The notes under the pieces were generated by a model. The model was not told the origin of the DNA. It searched no databases and saw only the letters and a list, made by a program, of their open reading frames with translations. From Paenibacillus borealis (GTDB lineage: Bacteria; Bacillota; Bacilli; Paenibacillales; Paenibacillaceae), in contig NZ_CP009285.1 in the NCBI RefSeq assembly GCF_000758665.1, positions 5,456,001 to 5,520,000 on the forward strand: DNA of 64,000 nt, written 5' to 3'. A program made the translations under genes and the position numbers. Below, piece after piece: positions 7,354-15,726 of this stretch; within the stretch, counting starts at the first letter, position 1; each line of letters begins with the position of its first letter.

Positions 7354-7794
7354 ATGGATTATGGATTCTATTACTCAAAGTCTACTTACGATGAAGATGA
7401 AGAATACCTTGTCGGCAAAGCTGTGGAGGTTATTCACGATCCTTATGATCTCCATTACATGTATGAGAGTTTGATCATCTTCTATAACAATTACCTAGAT
7501 TATCAGAGCGATGCTGCGGACAAGCTCGTAATGGTCTGCCGACTGGATATAGAGTTTTATTATTGTTTCCTGGATGCCTGGCGGGCCCGCTATCGAAATG
7601 ATAGGCTCCCCATCGATCCATTGTCTTTCAGAACTCTCTGGCGTTTTTACGAAAGCAGAGAGCTCTTATATGAGGCCATCGATATCTGTTATGCAGCAAT
7701 TGAATATGAGATCAGAGATTACACGCAGGGTGGATATCTTGAACGGTTAGCGAGGATAGAAAAGCGGTTGGAAGATCATTTAAAAAATTCCTAA
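7354..7794 (+). CDS. Hypothetical protein next to integrase
   Basis: 146 residues, rich in Tyr, Asp and Glu (MDYGFYYSKSTYDEDEEYLV). The middle (IIFYNNYLDYQSDAADKLVM) and C-terminal half are strongly helical with no catalytic motif visible. CGGAGGTGAT gives a strong ribosome-binding site. It ends 14 nt before the integrase and is probably co-transcribed with it. I do not recognise the family; an accessory role in integration or element maintenance would be guesswork. Confidence 0.65.
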   Translation: MDYGFYYSKSTYDEDEEYLVGKAVEVIHDPYDLHYMYESLIIFYNNYLDYQSDAADKLVMVCRLDIEFYYCFLDAWRARYRNDRLPIDPLSFRTLWRFYESRELLYEAIDICYAAIEYEIRDYTQGGYLERLARIEKRLEDHLKNS

Positions 7795-7808
7795 GAGGAG
7801 CGATCTTT

Positions 7809-9023
7809 ATGGCCTACACAAAGAAAATACCCGCAAACAATAAACAAGGATACAAATGGCTTTGTGTTATGGAGGGTCCTCCCGATCCTGCCAGTGGGGT
7901 CCGCCGGCAAATTTCTCGTAGAGCTGATACCAAGACGGAAGCCACTAACCGTGCTCAAGCAGTCGTAGATCAGCTGACAGCTGGGTTCGATTTAAAAAAG
8001 GCAAAACGTACTTCATTCGAAGATGCTGCCAATGCCTGGGTTGAGGTATACTCTGCCACAGACGTCAAAGCCAGCTCTATACGCCTGCGGAAAAAGACGT
8101 TACAGGTATTGCTTACGAAAATCTCAAAGATCAATATAGACCGGGTAACGCATACTCAATATCAGAAGGCACTCAATGAACTATTCAAAGAAAATGCCTA
8201 TTCGAATTCTTATATCCGAAGTATCCATATTTGTGCCAATATGATTTTTGAATGGGCTATTAAAAATAATCTCCGTGGCGATAATCCCTGTAAAGGAATT
8301 ACCATGCCCAAAAATAAGGTTACTGTCGAAGATTTGGAGAATGGAAACATTTCGGAGAAATATTTAGAACGGGATGAGCTACAAGAATTTCTGGGCGAAG
8401 TTATAAAGCATGGATTATGGGGAGATACGGAAATGTTCTACATGCTTACCTATAGTGGTATGCGTCCCGGGGAGATGTGCGCATTGTATGAAGAGGATTT
8501 GAAGTTGAAAGAAAAAGATGTTCGCATCACCAAAACCATTTACTATCCTAATAATAAAAATGAACATTTTCAAATCACACCGCCTAAGACTCCGGGTTCT
8601 GTGCGCAGATTTGATTTGGATGACTTGATTATAGATATGATGCAAAAATATATCTTAGTAAAAAAAGAACGCCAGGCCCGATACAAGAAACTGCATGATG
8701 ATTTTTATGAATCCAAGTTCTTGTTTGCCAAAGAGAACGGTCGTCCTATTTCACAGAAGCTTTTGTTGGAGCGTATGAATCGTATTCTTAAAAGAACCAC
8801 CATCACAAAAAAGGCCACCCCGCATATCTTCCGGCACACTCATGTGAGTTTTTTGGCGGAAGCCGGGGTGGACCTACCAACGATCATGCAGCGAGTAGGT
8901 CATGACGATTCTAAGACAACCTTGAAAGTATATACTCATGTAACCGAGATGATGAAAAAAAATTCTTCTCAGAAAAGACGGATTCACTTCAACAACATCC
9001 TAAATCCAGAGAATTTGCAGTAA
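7809..9023 (+). CDS. int: Tyrosine site-specific recombinase (integrase)
   Basis: 404 residues. An N-terminal arm-binding domain (about 10-60) is followed by a SAM-like core-binding domain (about 70-170) and the catalytic domain. Visible catalytic residues are R219 in SGMRPGEMCAL, probable K260 in TPPKTPGS, H339 and R342 in HIFRHTHVS, H365 in QRVGHDDS and Y375 in LKVYTHV, so the active site is complete. GAGGAG precedes ATG 7809. It is the last gene of the element, facing the chromosomal spoIIM region, so the attachment site probably lies in 9024-9096 or just beside it. No tRNA target is visible. Confidence 0.93.
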   Translation: MAYTKKIPANNKQGYKWLCVMEGPPDPASGVRRQISRRADTKTEATNRAQAVVDQLTAGFDLKKAKRTSFEDAANAWVEVYSATDVKASSIRLRKKTLQVLLTKISKINIDRVTHTQYQKALNELFKENAYSNSYIRSIHICANMIFEWAIKNNLRGDNPCKGITMPKNKVTVEDLENGNISEKYLERDELQEFLGEVIKHGLWGDTEMFYMLTYSGMRPGEMCALYEEDLKLKEKDVRITKTIYYPNNKNEHFQITPPKTPGSVRRFDLDDLIIDMMQKYILVKKERQARYKKLHDDFYESKFLFAKENGRPISQKLLLERMNRILKRTTITKKATPHIFRHTHVSFLAEAGVDLPTIMQRVGHDDSKTTLKVYTHVTEMMKKNSSQKRRIHFNNILNPENLQ

Positions 9024-9096
9024 ATGTGATTTTTCCGTTATTTTCTCATCATGTTCACTACTTATTAACCCAATATCACCAGCGTTTACAGCGTTT

Positions 9097-9723
9097 CTAA
9101 ATTAGAAGAGGTGTAACCCACCGCATCATCGCCGGGGTCACCCAAGCCTCAAATCCGGAGATTCCCATAACCAGCAGTGCCATGCCGAGTGACAGCAGGG
9201 TATACATTACAAAAGGCCGGGTCACCCCGGTACGCCGCTGCTGGCCCAGCACCCGGCTGCGGATCATCAGCAGGGAGAAGGCGATCGCTGCCGCACTGCA
9301 TACAAGCAGCACCGGAATCAGCACCAGATTATGCGGCGCTACGGAGACCAGGGCAAACAGCATGCCGTGCCAGGAATACTGGCTGACGAGACAGCCGACG
9401 GTGAAGCCGATCAGCACGCCTTTGAGGAAATCCAGAATCAGAATGCCCGGGAGTCCGATCACCGACAAGCCGAGAATCCAGATCAGTCCGACCCACTTCA
9501 GATTGAATGCGGCAATCCCCCAGTACGAATCCTGAGCGGCAGGCAGTCCCTGCTGATCCACGGTCATGAAGAAATTGCCCAGATAATCCCCCAGCTCCTG
9601 CTGCTGATCCAGCGTCAGTGCACTGACAATGAGCGCTCCAAATACGACCCCGACCAGAAATAACACCGCAACAAAAATATAAAGAGGCGTCTGTTCCTTC
9701 ATCATCAGCCTTAAACTGCGCAT
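9097..9723 (-). CDS. spoIIM: Stage II sporulation protein M
   Basis: 208 residues with about five hydrophobic segments (PLYIFVAVLFLVGVVFGALI, a WVGLIWILGLSVIGLPGILI pair, two more in the centre and one near the C-terminus). SpoIIM works with SpoIID and SpoIIP in peptidoglycan remodelling during engulfment in the mother cell. An in-frame GTG lies 24 nt upstream, but AAAGGAG fits ATG 9723. A sigma-E-like promoter precedes it (9755-9784). It follows the yqxK and nudF homologues as in B. subtilis. Confidence 0.9.
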   Translation of the reverse strand: MRSLRLMMKEQTPLYIFVAVLFLVGVVFGALIVSALTLDQQQELGDYLGNFFMTVDQQGLPAAQDSYWGIAAFNLKWVGLIWILGLSVIGLPGILILDFLKGVLIGFTVGCLVSQYSWHGMLFALVSVAPHNLVLIPVLLVCSAAAIAFSLLMIRSRVLGQQRRTGVTRPFVMYTLLSLGMALLVMGISGFEAWVTPAMMRWVTPLLI

Positions 9724-9754
9724 CAGGACATTCTCCTTTCCGGTCACATGTTAC

Positions 9755-9784
9755 ACCATATGAAGGAATGTCCCGCTCTATGAC
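9755..9784 (-). promoter_or_regulatory. Probable sigma-E promoter of spoIIM
   Basis: On the minus strand, GTCATAGA and CATATGGT are separated by 14 nt, resembling the sigma-E pattern (KMATATT, N13-15, CATACAnT). It lies about 30 nt upstream of the chosen ATG. Call is by eye. Confidence 0.55.
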
Positions 9785-9794
9785 TTGTCCTTGA

Positions 9795-10991
9795 TTACTT
9801 ATCCTTAATGACCTTGCCGTAAGTCCCTCCGCCTCCTGAAGAGAGCGCAAGCCTGCCTGTACGGGCAAGTACAATCTGCTCCGCAAGAATTGGCCCGGCG
9901 ACAGCGGCCAGCTCGGCTTCCGCCGCCTTGTGCAGGATATTCATCTCTGTGCCAAACGCCTGCAGCAGATCATCCAGCTTGCGCTTCCCGAGTCCGGGAA
10001 TAAACTCCAGAGGCACCTGGTAATGATACGGCGGACGGTACGCCGGAACCAGCGGCTGCCCGCGGTCGGCAATATCGAGAATACGGTCCAGCACACCCTT
10101 CACCAGCTTCGCACTGCCGCAATACGGACAGCGCTCTGAAGTTGCATAGGCCTCATCGATAATGCTGCCGCAGCCGCCGCAGTAAGTGCGGTGATATTTA
10201 CCCAGCCGGGGATTCAGCCCGAAGTTGGCGCTGATCCGGCGTCCTTCCGAGCGCATCAGCGCAAGCTTCAGCTCATGGAACGAGGGCCGCTGCATCTCAA
10301 TCACATTATACTCACGGCCGATTTTGCCCAGGGAATGGGCGTCGGAATTGGTCAGGAAGCTGTACGGGTCAAGCTCCGAGATATACCCGGCCATCTCCGA
10401 ATCTGCACTGAGTCCAAGCTCTACCGCCGCAATGCGTTCCAGGTCAAATAATTCAGCCATCCGCTCCGCTGCACAGCCGTACAACCCTTTGTGCGGGGTG
10501 AAAATATGCGCCGGAATCAGCAGGCCTCCCCGCCCGGTAATCTCATCCTGCAGCACCCGGGAGGGGGCATAGAGGCGCTGGGAGCTGAGATTCACATTGC
10601 GCATGTGGGCGCTCATCCAGCCGCTGAACTCCTCCATCGTCCCAAGGTCCGGCATGAAGGCCAGGACATGGCACTCTTTTCGCCCGGACTCACGGATCTC
10701 AATCTCGGTCCCCAGCAGGATCGTGGTTCCCCTGTAGGCAATCCCTCCGCCTTCCGCCACCGTCATCTCGCCGGACTCCAGGGCCGCATGAATATCCCGC
10801 AGCACGCCCGGTGAGTGGCTGTCGATAATGCCGATGAGCCCTACCCCCTTGCGCTCCGCCGCCTCTTTGGCAATACCGGCGAAGGTGAGCCCGCGGCTGC
10901 CGCTGATTTTGACCGCCTGCCCCTCTGAAGTCCGCCCGATATGCACGTGCAGGTCGCAGTAAACGCTCTGCAGCGCAGACTCTAGTGCCAT
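9795..10991 (-). CDS. yqxK: Endonuclease Q / PHP-domain protein (YqxK-like)
   Basis: 398 residues. The N-terminal PHP fold shows DLHVHIGRTSEGQ, IIDSHSPGVL, GTEIEI, IPAHIFTPH and TNSDAHSLG, metal-ligand motifs of the TIGR00375/endonuclease-Q family. A zinc-ribbon-like pair CGGC...CPYC lies at about 270-295. The C-terminal helix-hairpin-helix segment (EFIPGLGKRKLDDLLQAFG) would bind DNA. Archaeal EndoQ cuts 5' of deaminated bases; the bacterial role is inferred. The start overlaps nudF by 10 nt, indicating translational coupling. Confidence 0.85.
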   Translation of the reverse strand: MALESALQSVYCDLHVHIGRTSEGQAVKISGSRGLTFAGIAKEAAERKGVGLIGIIDSHSPGVLRDIHAALESGEMTVAEGGGIAYRGTTILLGTEIEIRESGRKECHVLAFMPDLGTMEEFSGWMSAHMRNVNLSSQRLYAPSRVLQDEITGRGGLLIPAHIFTPHKGLYGCAAERMAELFDLERIAAVELGLSADSEMAGYISELDPYSFLTNSDAHSLGKIGREYNVIEMQRPSFHELKLALMRSEGRRISANFGLNPRLGKYHRTYCGGCGSIIDEAYATSERCPYCGSAKLVKGVLDRILDIADRGQPLVPAYRPPYHYQVPLEFIPGLGKRKLDDLLQAFGTEMNILHKAAEAELAAVAGPILAEQIVLARTGRLALSSGGGGTYGKVIKDK

Positions 10992-11554
10992 TGTCCAGTC
11001 AGCGTATACAGATGCCAGGCGTAGACAGCCATCATGGTCTTGGCATCGGCAATACGTCCATCCGCGATATACTGGTAGGCTTCCTCCAGCGTAAGCTCGG
11101 AGACCTCCAGGAATTCATCCTCATCCAGCGCCATCTCTCCAGGCTGGACATCCTCCGTCACGTAGAGGTGAATGATCTCATCGGCGAAGCCGGGAGACGT
11201 ATAGAAGGACTTCAGCAGTTTCAGACCGCCGCTGTGGAATCCGGTCTCTTCCTGAAGCTCACGGCCAGCAGCCGCTAGCGGATCTTCGCCTTTATCCAGC
11301 TTACCTGCCGGAATCTCTACCTCGGTCCGGTGCATCGGCTGACGGTATTGCTCCACTACAAGCATTTTACCGTTATTCAGCGCCAGCACAGCTACAGCTC
11401 CCGGGTGCTTCACAACCTCACGGGTTGCTGTATTGCCGTCCGGCAGCTTCACCGTATCCACCTGTAGCGAAATAATATTACCTGTGAAGATCGGCTTCGT
11501 CGACAATGTTTCTTCATCCAATGCGGGGTTGCGGTTGATTTCATCTTTTTTCAT
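10982..11554 (-). CDS. nudF: ADP-ribose pyrophosphatase, Nudix family
   Basis: 190 residues. The Nudix box is complete: GKLDKGEDPLAAAGRELQEE followed by TGF at about residues 90-112. The enzyme hydrolyses ADP-ribose to AMP and ribose-5-phosphate. ATG 11554 is preceded by AAAGGAGA; longer in-frame starts upstream have no ribosome-binding site. It is divergent from mciZ, and its leader overlaps the mciZ promoter. The order nudF-yqxK-spoIIM is conserved with B. subtilis. Confidence 0.9.
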   Translation of the reverse strand: MKKDEINRNPALDEETLSTKPIFTGNIISLQVDTVKLPDGNTATREVVKHPGAVAVLALNNGKMLVVEQYRQPMHRTEVEIPAGKLDKGEDPLAAAGRELQEETGFHSGGLKLLKSFYTSPGFADEIIHLYVTEDVQPGEMALDEDEFLEVSELTLEEAYQYIADGRIADAKTMMAVYAWHLYTLTGQWH

Positions 11555-11570
11555 AGATTTGTGGTCTCCT

Positions 11571-11599
11571 TTGGCATGGTTATGCATAGGGTGTATTAT
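11571..11599 (+). promoter_or_regulatory. Sigma-A-like promoter for mciZ
   Basis: TTGGCA (11571-11576), 17-nt spacer, TATTAT (11594-11599), about 32 nt upstream of the mciZ ATG. It overlaps the divergent nudF ribosome-binding region. A CATAGGGT within the spacer could alternatively be a weak sigma-E -10. Confidence 0.5.
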
Positions 11600-11631
11600 A
11601 GCAAACTTAAGAGGAAAGAAGGAATGCAGGC

Positions 11632-11805
11632 ATGAATGACATCCTTGTCCGTACAAGCTCATCCGCTGTTACAATGGTAGGGAAACCGGAGCAAATAATG
11701 GCCGTCATGGCCGGGTGGATGAAGCAATATGGGCGTGATATGCCCCTGGCCTACATCCTGCTGCTCCAGGCGGAACCGCGGATCAAAGCTTCCAAGGCCG
11801 GGTAA
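11632..11805 (+). CDS. mciZ: MciZ-like inhibitor of Z-ring formation
   Basis: 57 residues, translated directly: it contains SAVTMVGKPEQIMAVMAGWM then KQYGRDMPLAYIL. This fits B. subtilis MciZ (VVLVGKAWEIRAKLKEYGRT...), a mother-cell peptide that caps FtsZ filaments and blocks Z-ring assembly during sporulation. AAGGA precedes the ATG at 11632. The protein is longer than the 40-residue B. subtilis peptide at both ends. It is divergent from nudF and followed by a strong bidirectional terminator. Similarity is by eye on a short protein, hence the moderate confidence. Confidence 0.75.
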   Translation: MNDILVRTSSSAVTMVGKPEQIMAVMAGWMKQYGRDMPLAYILLLQAEPRIKASKAG

Positions 11806-11855
11806 TGCCGCTTCGTTCTTCCGGAGTTCCTTGAGGCAGATTTAACTTCACTAAG

Positions 11856-11906
11856 TAACAAGAAGGAGCTGTTTCCCGGTGAATCCGGAACAGCTCCTTC
11901 TTGTTA
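11856..11906. terminator. Strong bidirectional terminator between mciZ and the M20 peptidase
   Basis: An 18-bp perfect stem (TAACAAGAAGGAGCTGTT and its complement) separated by about 13 nt. It lies between convergent genes. Confidence 0.8.
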
Positions 11907-11959
11907 TATTTAACCCCAGCCGGCCCCATTACCGGCGGGCATTTGAGCAGTTTTTGAAA

Positions 11960-13087
11960 TCAGCCCTTCTGGCTTTCGGCCACAATAGCTACAACCAGGC
12001 TGGCTACTTTGACAATATCTTCGGCTTTGATCCGTTCCTTTGTCGTGTGGATATCCTCATAGCCGACAGCCAGATTCACAGTAGGAACCTTCAGGCCGTT
12101 GAACACATTGGCATCACTGCCGCCGCCGGAAGCGAACAGCCGGGTGGTCAGTCCCAGCGAAGTAATCGCGCGGTCTGCCAGCTGTACTACCGGATCATGC
12201 TCATTAAAGCTGAACGCCGGATAAATAATTTCACTGCGGAATTCACTCTGCGCGCCATTGTCACGTGCGGTCGTCTCCAGGGCTTCACGCATAGAGGCAA
12301 TCTGCAGTTCTACCTTCTCCTGCACAATACTGCGGGCTTCCGCATCCAGCTGCACATGGTCACAGACGACATTGGTCGGGCCGCCGCCGGCAAATTTGCC
12401 GATATTCGCTGTCGTTTCATTATCAATCCGCCCAAGCTTCATCGCCGAAATCGCTTTGCTGGCCACTTGAATCGCACTGATTCCATCCTCCGGATTCACC
12501 CCTGCATGAGCGGATTTGCCGAAGATCTGCATCGTTACCCGCGCCTGTGTCGGCGCAGCAATCGCGATAGCACCTACTTCACCATTGGAATCGAGCGCGA
12601 AGCCCAGATCGGCATCCAGATGCGCCGGGTCCATTGCACGTGCGCCCATCAGCCCGGACTCTTCGCCTGCCGTAATGACAAACTGGATCTGCCCGTGCGG
12701 AAGCTTCTGCTCCTGAATCACCCGGATCGCTTCGAACAGGGCAGCAAGTCCCGCTTTGTCATCGGCTCCGAGAATCGTACTGCCGTCGCTGGTAATCCAG
12801 CCGTCTGCCCCAAGGGAAGGCTTGATATTCTGCCCTGGAACCACTGTATCCATGTGGCAGGTGAACAGCAGCTTAGGCGCGCTTACGCCGCTGTCCGCAG
12901 GCCAGGTCACGAACAGATTGCCCGCTCCGTGTCCCGTTCTCTCCTGGGAGTCATCTTCAACTGCTGTCAGTCCCAGACTGCTGAATTTTTCCTTAAGCAC
13001 ATCGGCAATCCGCCGTTCATTTCGGGTTTCACTATCAATACGGACAAGCTCCATGAATTCATTGATCAACCGGTCTTGTGATATCAC
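11960..13087 (-). CDS. M20-family peptidase (PepT/YqjE-like)
   Basis: 375 residues from GTG 13087. Zinc-site motifs are visible: FTCHMDTVVPG (H and D), GADDKAG (bridging D), ITAGEESGLMGA (catalytic and metal E), FALDSNGEVG and GGGSDANVF. KSAHAGVNPEDGISA marks the dimerisation/lid domain of tripeptidase-like M20 enzymes. B. subtilis YqjE occupies a similar neighbourhood. An in-frame GTG 21 nt upstream is possible, but AGAGGGAAG is correctly spaced only for 13087. It probably trims peptides in the cytoplasm; the substrate is not deducible. Confidence 0.85.
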   Translation of the reverse strand: MISQDRLINEFMELVRIDSETRNERRIADVLKEKFSSLGLTAVEDDSQERTGHGAGNLFVTWPADSGVSAPKLLFTCHMDTVVPGQNIKPSLGADGWITSDGSTILGADDKAGLAALFEAIRVIQEQKLPHGQIQFVITAGEESGLMGARAMDPAHLDADLGFALDSNGEVGAIAIAAPTQARVTMQIFGKSAHAGVNPEDGISAIQVASKAISAMKLGRIDNETTANIGKFAGGGPTNVVCDHVQLDAEARSIVQEKVELQIASMREALETTARDNGAQSEFRSEIIYPAFSFNEHDPVVQLADRAITSLGLTTRLFASGGGSDANVFNGLKVPTVNLAVGYEDIHTTKERIKAEDIVKVASLVVAIVAESQKG

Positions 13088-13184
13088 TTGGACTTCCCTC
13101 TCTTTCACGGATACGTTACAATGGTTGTACTGCGTTCATTTACGCCTACGTTCTTAACTTAAACTAATCTCAAAGGAGTCACTC

Positions 13185-13286
13185 ATGCAACAGAAAAAAT
13201 GGTTCCGCATCATTATCTACATTATGCTGATCGCCATGATCGCCTCTACGGTGCTGTTTGTCATCGAGCCGTTTATGGCCGGTTAA
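13185..13286 (+). CDS. Prli42-like stressosome-associated membrane miniprotein
   Basis: 33 residues: a basic start MQQKKWFR, then one transmembrane helix (IIIYIMLIAMIASTVLFV) and a short tail. AAAGGAG precedes the ATG. It fits the Prli42 family, a miniprotein that in Listeria anchors the stressosome to the membrane. The assignment rests on length, topology and overall resemblance. It has its own terminator just downstream. Confidence 0.6.
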   Translation: MQQKKWFRIIIYIMLIAMIASTVLFVIEPFMAG

Positions 13287-13305
13287 TCTCGTTTAGTACT
13301 TAATT

Positions 13306-13334
13306 AACAGCGTCCGGGTTCCCCGGGCGCTGTT
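13306..13334. terminator. Intrinsic terminator after the Prli42-like gene
   Basis: AACAGCG-t-CCGGG pairs with CCCGG-GCGCTGTT. It lies between the miniprotein gene and the convergent lipB gene and could serve both. Confidence 0.6.
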
Positions 13335-13359
13335 TGGCTTTACCTGGATGCAGCATTCC

Positions 13360-14070
13360 TTATTCTGCAGCATGTACAGCCCCGGCAACCGCTTCATACG
13401 GAAACTGCTGCAGGAAATAAGGCACCAGCTCCGACGCAACGGTCTCTATGCCAAAAGAACGCCCGGTGCATTCCTCAAGTGAAGTGACTCCGTACTCAGC
13501 AATGCCGCAGGGGATGATTCCCGAGAATCCGCTTTGGCTGATTCCGGCTGAGATGTTGAACGCGAAGCCGTGGCTGGTAATAAAACCTCTGCGGAATTTA
13601 CTCTTGTTGAATTTGACGCCGATCGCACAAATCTTCTCATCGCCGACCCATACGCCCGTATATCCCTGCTTGCGGGTTCCTGATATCCCGTATGAAGCCA
13701 GATAGGCAATAATAACGGCCTCCAGCCTGCGCAGATACCCGTGCAGATCGACCTTGCCGTCTTCGCCAAGCTTCAGGAGAGGGTAACCGACAAGCTGGCC
13801 CGGCCCGTGATATGTAATATCTCCTCCGCGGTCGATTTCAAACAGCGCAATCCCCTGTTTCTTAAGCTGTTCCCCGCTAAGGAGCAGATGTTCCGGATGA
13901 TTCTGTGAACCGACGGTATAGGTTGGCGGATGCTGCAAAAGGATCAGCCGCTCGTAAGCGGTACCTGCGTCGATCCCCTGCACCGCTTCCTTTTGCAGCT
14001 CCCAGGCCGCGCCGTATTCTATCAGCGGGAGATAGGAAACTTCCAGTTTGCTTAAGTTCAGGTTGTCCAT
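13360..14070 (-). CDS. lipB: Octanoyl-[acyl carrier protein] transferase
   Basis: 236 residues. RGGDITYHGPGQLVGYPLL is the family signature, with KQGYTGVWVGDEKICAIGVK and PCGIAEYGVTSLEE (candidate catalytic Cys) further on. The enzyme moves octanoyl from ACP to lipoyl domains. ATG 14070 follows AAAGGGGA. It lies directly downstream of the lipoyl-dependent E2 gene on the same strand, so its product is positioned to help lipoylate that complex. Fold relatives such as LipM or LipL lack this RGGDITYHGPGQ form. Confidence 0.9.
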   Translation of the reverse strand: MDNLNLSKLEVSYLPLIEYGAAWELQKEAVQGIDAGTAYERLILLQHPPTYTVGSQNHPEHLLLSGEQLKKQGIALFEIDRGGDITYHGPGQLVGYPLLKLGEDGKVDLHGYLRRLEAVIIAYLASYGISGTRKQGYTGVWVGDEKICAIGVKFNKSKFRRGFITSHGFAFNISAGISQSGFSGIIPCGIAEYGVTSLEECTGRSFGIETVASELVPYFLQQFPYEAVAGAVHAAE

Positions 14071-14137
14071 GGTTATCAGGTCCCCTTTGCTTCTTATTCT
14101 CCCTGTCACAGGGTTCAGCAGCAGCTTAAAGTACTAA

Positions 14138-15583
14138 CTAGTACAGCTTCGTGTCCGGCGTATATCCTTCCACATTATCCTTCACACGCTGCAGGAAGCG
14201 TCCGCTGATGACTCCATCCAGAATCCGGTGATCCAGCGACAGGCAGATATTGGCCATCGAGCGGACGGCGATCATATCATTGATGACTACAGGCTTTTTC
14301 ACGATAGATTCAAAGGTTAGGATAGCCGCCTGCGGATAGTTGATAATCGGGTAGGACAGAATCGAGCCGAACGAGCCGGTATTGTTAACCGTGAACGTGC
14401 CGCCCTGCATGTCGTCCAGCCGCAGCTTGCCTTCACGGGTCTTCAGCGCCAGTTCGTCGATCTCGCGGGCCAGCCCGGCGACATTCTTCTGATCGGCTTT
14501 TTTGATGACCGGTGTCATTACGGAATCCTCTGTGCCTACGGCGAGCGAGATGTTGATATCGCGTTTGACAATGATTTTGTCAACAGCCCAGACGGAGTTC
14601 ATGATCGGATAATCCTTGATTGCACTGACAACCGCCTTCATCAGGAAGGCCAGATAGGTCAGGTTAATGCCCTCTTTGCGCTTGAACTCATCCTTCAGCT
14701 TGTTGCGCAGCACGACAAGATTGGTCACATCGACCTCAATCATCGTCCAGGCATGCGGAATCTCTGAGACGCTCTGGCGCATACGGGTAGCTATGGTATT
14801 GCGGATCGGTGTAACATCGATCAGATATTCCGAGCTGCTGCCCCGGCCGCCTTCCACTTCAATCGTCGGAATCTTCGGCGATTCGCTTAAGTGCAGGCCG
14901 GAATGACGCAAATGCTGAAGCTCTTCGCGCACTTCTTCCTGAATAGGCTGGAATAAAGGCTGCTGCGGTGCAGGAGCAGCAGCCATTGGGGCTGTAGGTG
15001 CAGGCTGCGCCGCAGCTGCGCCGCTCTCCAGGAACGCGAGCACATCCTTACGTGTGATGCGTCCGCCCAGGCCGGTGCCCGGCACGGCCGTAAGGTTGAC
15101 GCCGTGCTCGGCGGCCAGCGTCTGCACAGCCGGAGAGTAACGGGAACGCATCGGAGCATCCGCGTCATATGGCGCAGCCGGCACGGACGGCCGGACGGAG
15201 GCGTGGGCCGCCTGCGGCGCGGCGCCGGATGCCGCCGGTGCGGCGGCATTGGCAGGTCCCGCAGCGGCAGCTGCCGGTGACGGTGCTGCTGCGGACGCCG
15301 CAGGGACTTGGGCAGCAGGGGCCTCGGCACCAGCTACTGCGATGCGGGCAATGATCTCACCGACGCTGACCGTCTGGCCTTCTTCGGCGAGCAGCTCCAC
15401 CAGCGTACCGTCTACGGTAGCCGGAAGTTCAGCATTTACCTTATCCGTAATCAGCTCACAGATCGGCTCATATTGCTCGATCGTATCTCCCGGCTGCTTC
15501 AGCCACTTCCCGATCGTCGCCGACACCAGCGATTCTGCAAGCTGCGGCATGATTACATCCGTCAGCTTTGTATTGTCAGACAT
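14138..15583 (-). CDS. bkdB: 2-oxoacid dehydrogenase E2 (branched-chain type, dihydrolipoamide acyltransferase)
   Basis: 481 residues. Lipoyl domain at 1-85 with the modified lysine K48 in LITDKVNAE; an Ala/Pro-rich linker (85-140); E1/E3-binding domain at about 147-186 (RYSPAVQTLAAEHGVNLTAV then GGRITRKDVLAFL); a second linker; catalytic domain from about 255 with the HxxxDG motif in SLDHRILDGVISGRF near the end. ATG 15583 is preceded by AAGGAGTGA; the longer frame reads into a repeat. A 375-bp gap full of repeats separates it from E1beta, unusual within such an operon. Branched-chain specificity is inferred from neighbours and B. subtilis synteny. Confidence 0.88.
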   Translation of the reverse strand: MSDNTKLTDVIMPQLAESLVSATIGKWLKQPGDTIEQYEPICELITDKVNAELPATVDGTLVELLAEEGQTVSVGEIIARIAVAGAEAPAAQVPAASAAAPSPAAAAAGPANAAAPAASGAAPQAAHASVRPSVPAAPYDADAPMRSRYSPAVQTLAAEHGVNLTAVPGTGLGGRITRKDVLAFLESGAAAAQPAPTAPMAAAPAPQQPLFQPIQEEVREELQHLRHSGLHLSESPKIPTIEVEGGRGSSSEYLIDVTPIRNTIATRMRQSVSEIPHAWTMIEVDVTNLVVLRNKLKDEFKRKEGINLTYLAFLMKAVVSAIKDYPIMNSVWAVDKIIVKRDINISLAVGTEDSVMTPVIKKADQKNVAGLAREIDELALKTREGKLRLDDMQGGTFTVNNTGSFGSILSYPIINYPQAAILTFESIVKKPVVINDMIAVRSMANICLSLDHRILDGVISGRFLQRVKDNVEGYTPDTKLY

Positions 15584-15596
15584 AATGTCACTCCTT

Positions 15597-15724
15597 AAAG
15601 TTTGGTAAGCACAAGCTCCCTGAGTTAGCTTCGACAAAACTAGCTTAGAAAGCATACGCTTAAAGTTTTGTAAGCTCTGCTTCCCGAATTAGCTTCGTAC
15701 AAAACTGGCTTCGGAAGCATACAG
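15597..15724. repeat. Repeat family A, two tandem copies before the E2 gene
   Basis: Two related units of about 64 bp (15597-15660 and 15662-15724). In the second, AGTTTTGT (15664-15671) pairs with ACAAAACT (15699-15706), while GCTTCCCGAA (15679-15688) pairs, with one bulge, with TTCGGAAGC (15710-15718). The order a-b-a'-b' is that of an H-type pseudoknot. The repeat ends at the E2 ribosome-binding site. Confidence 0.7.
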
Positions 15725-15726
15725 CC

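Noticed and set aside
11879..13081. 400-residue plus-strand frame opposite the M20 peptidase
   Set aside because: Antisense artefact; the minus strand encodes all M20 metal-site motifs.
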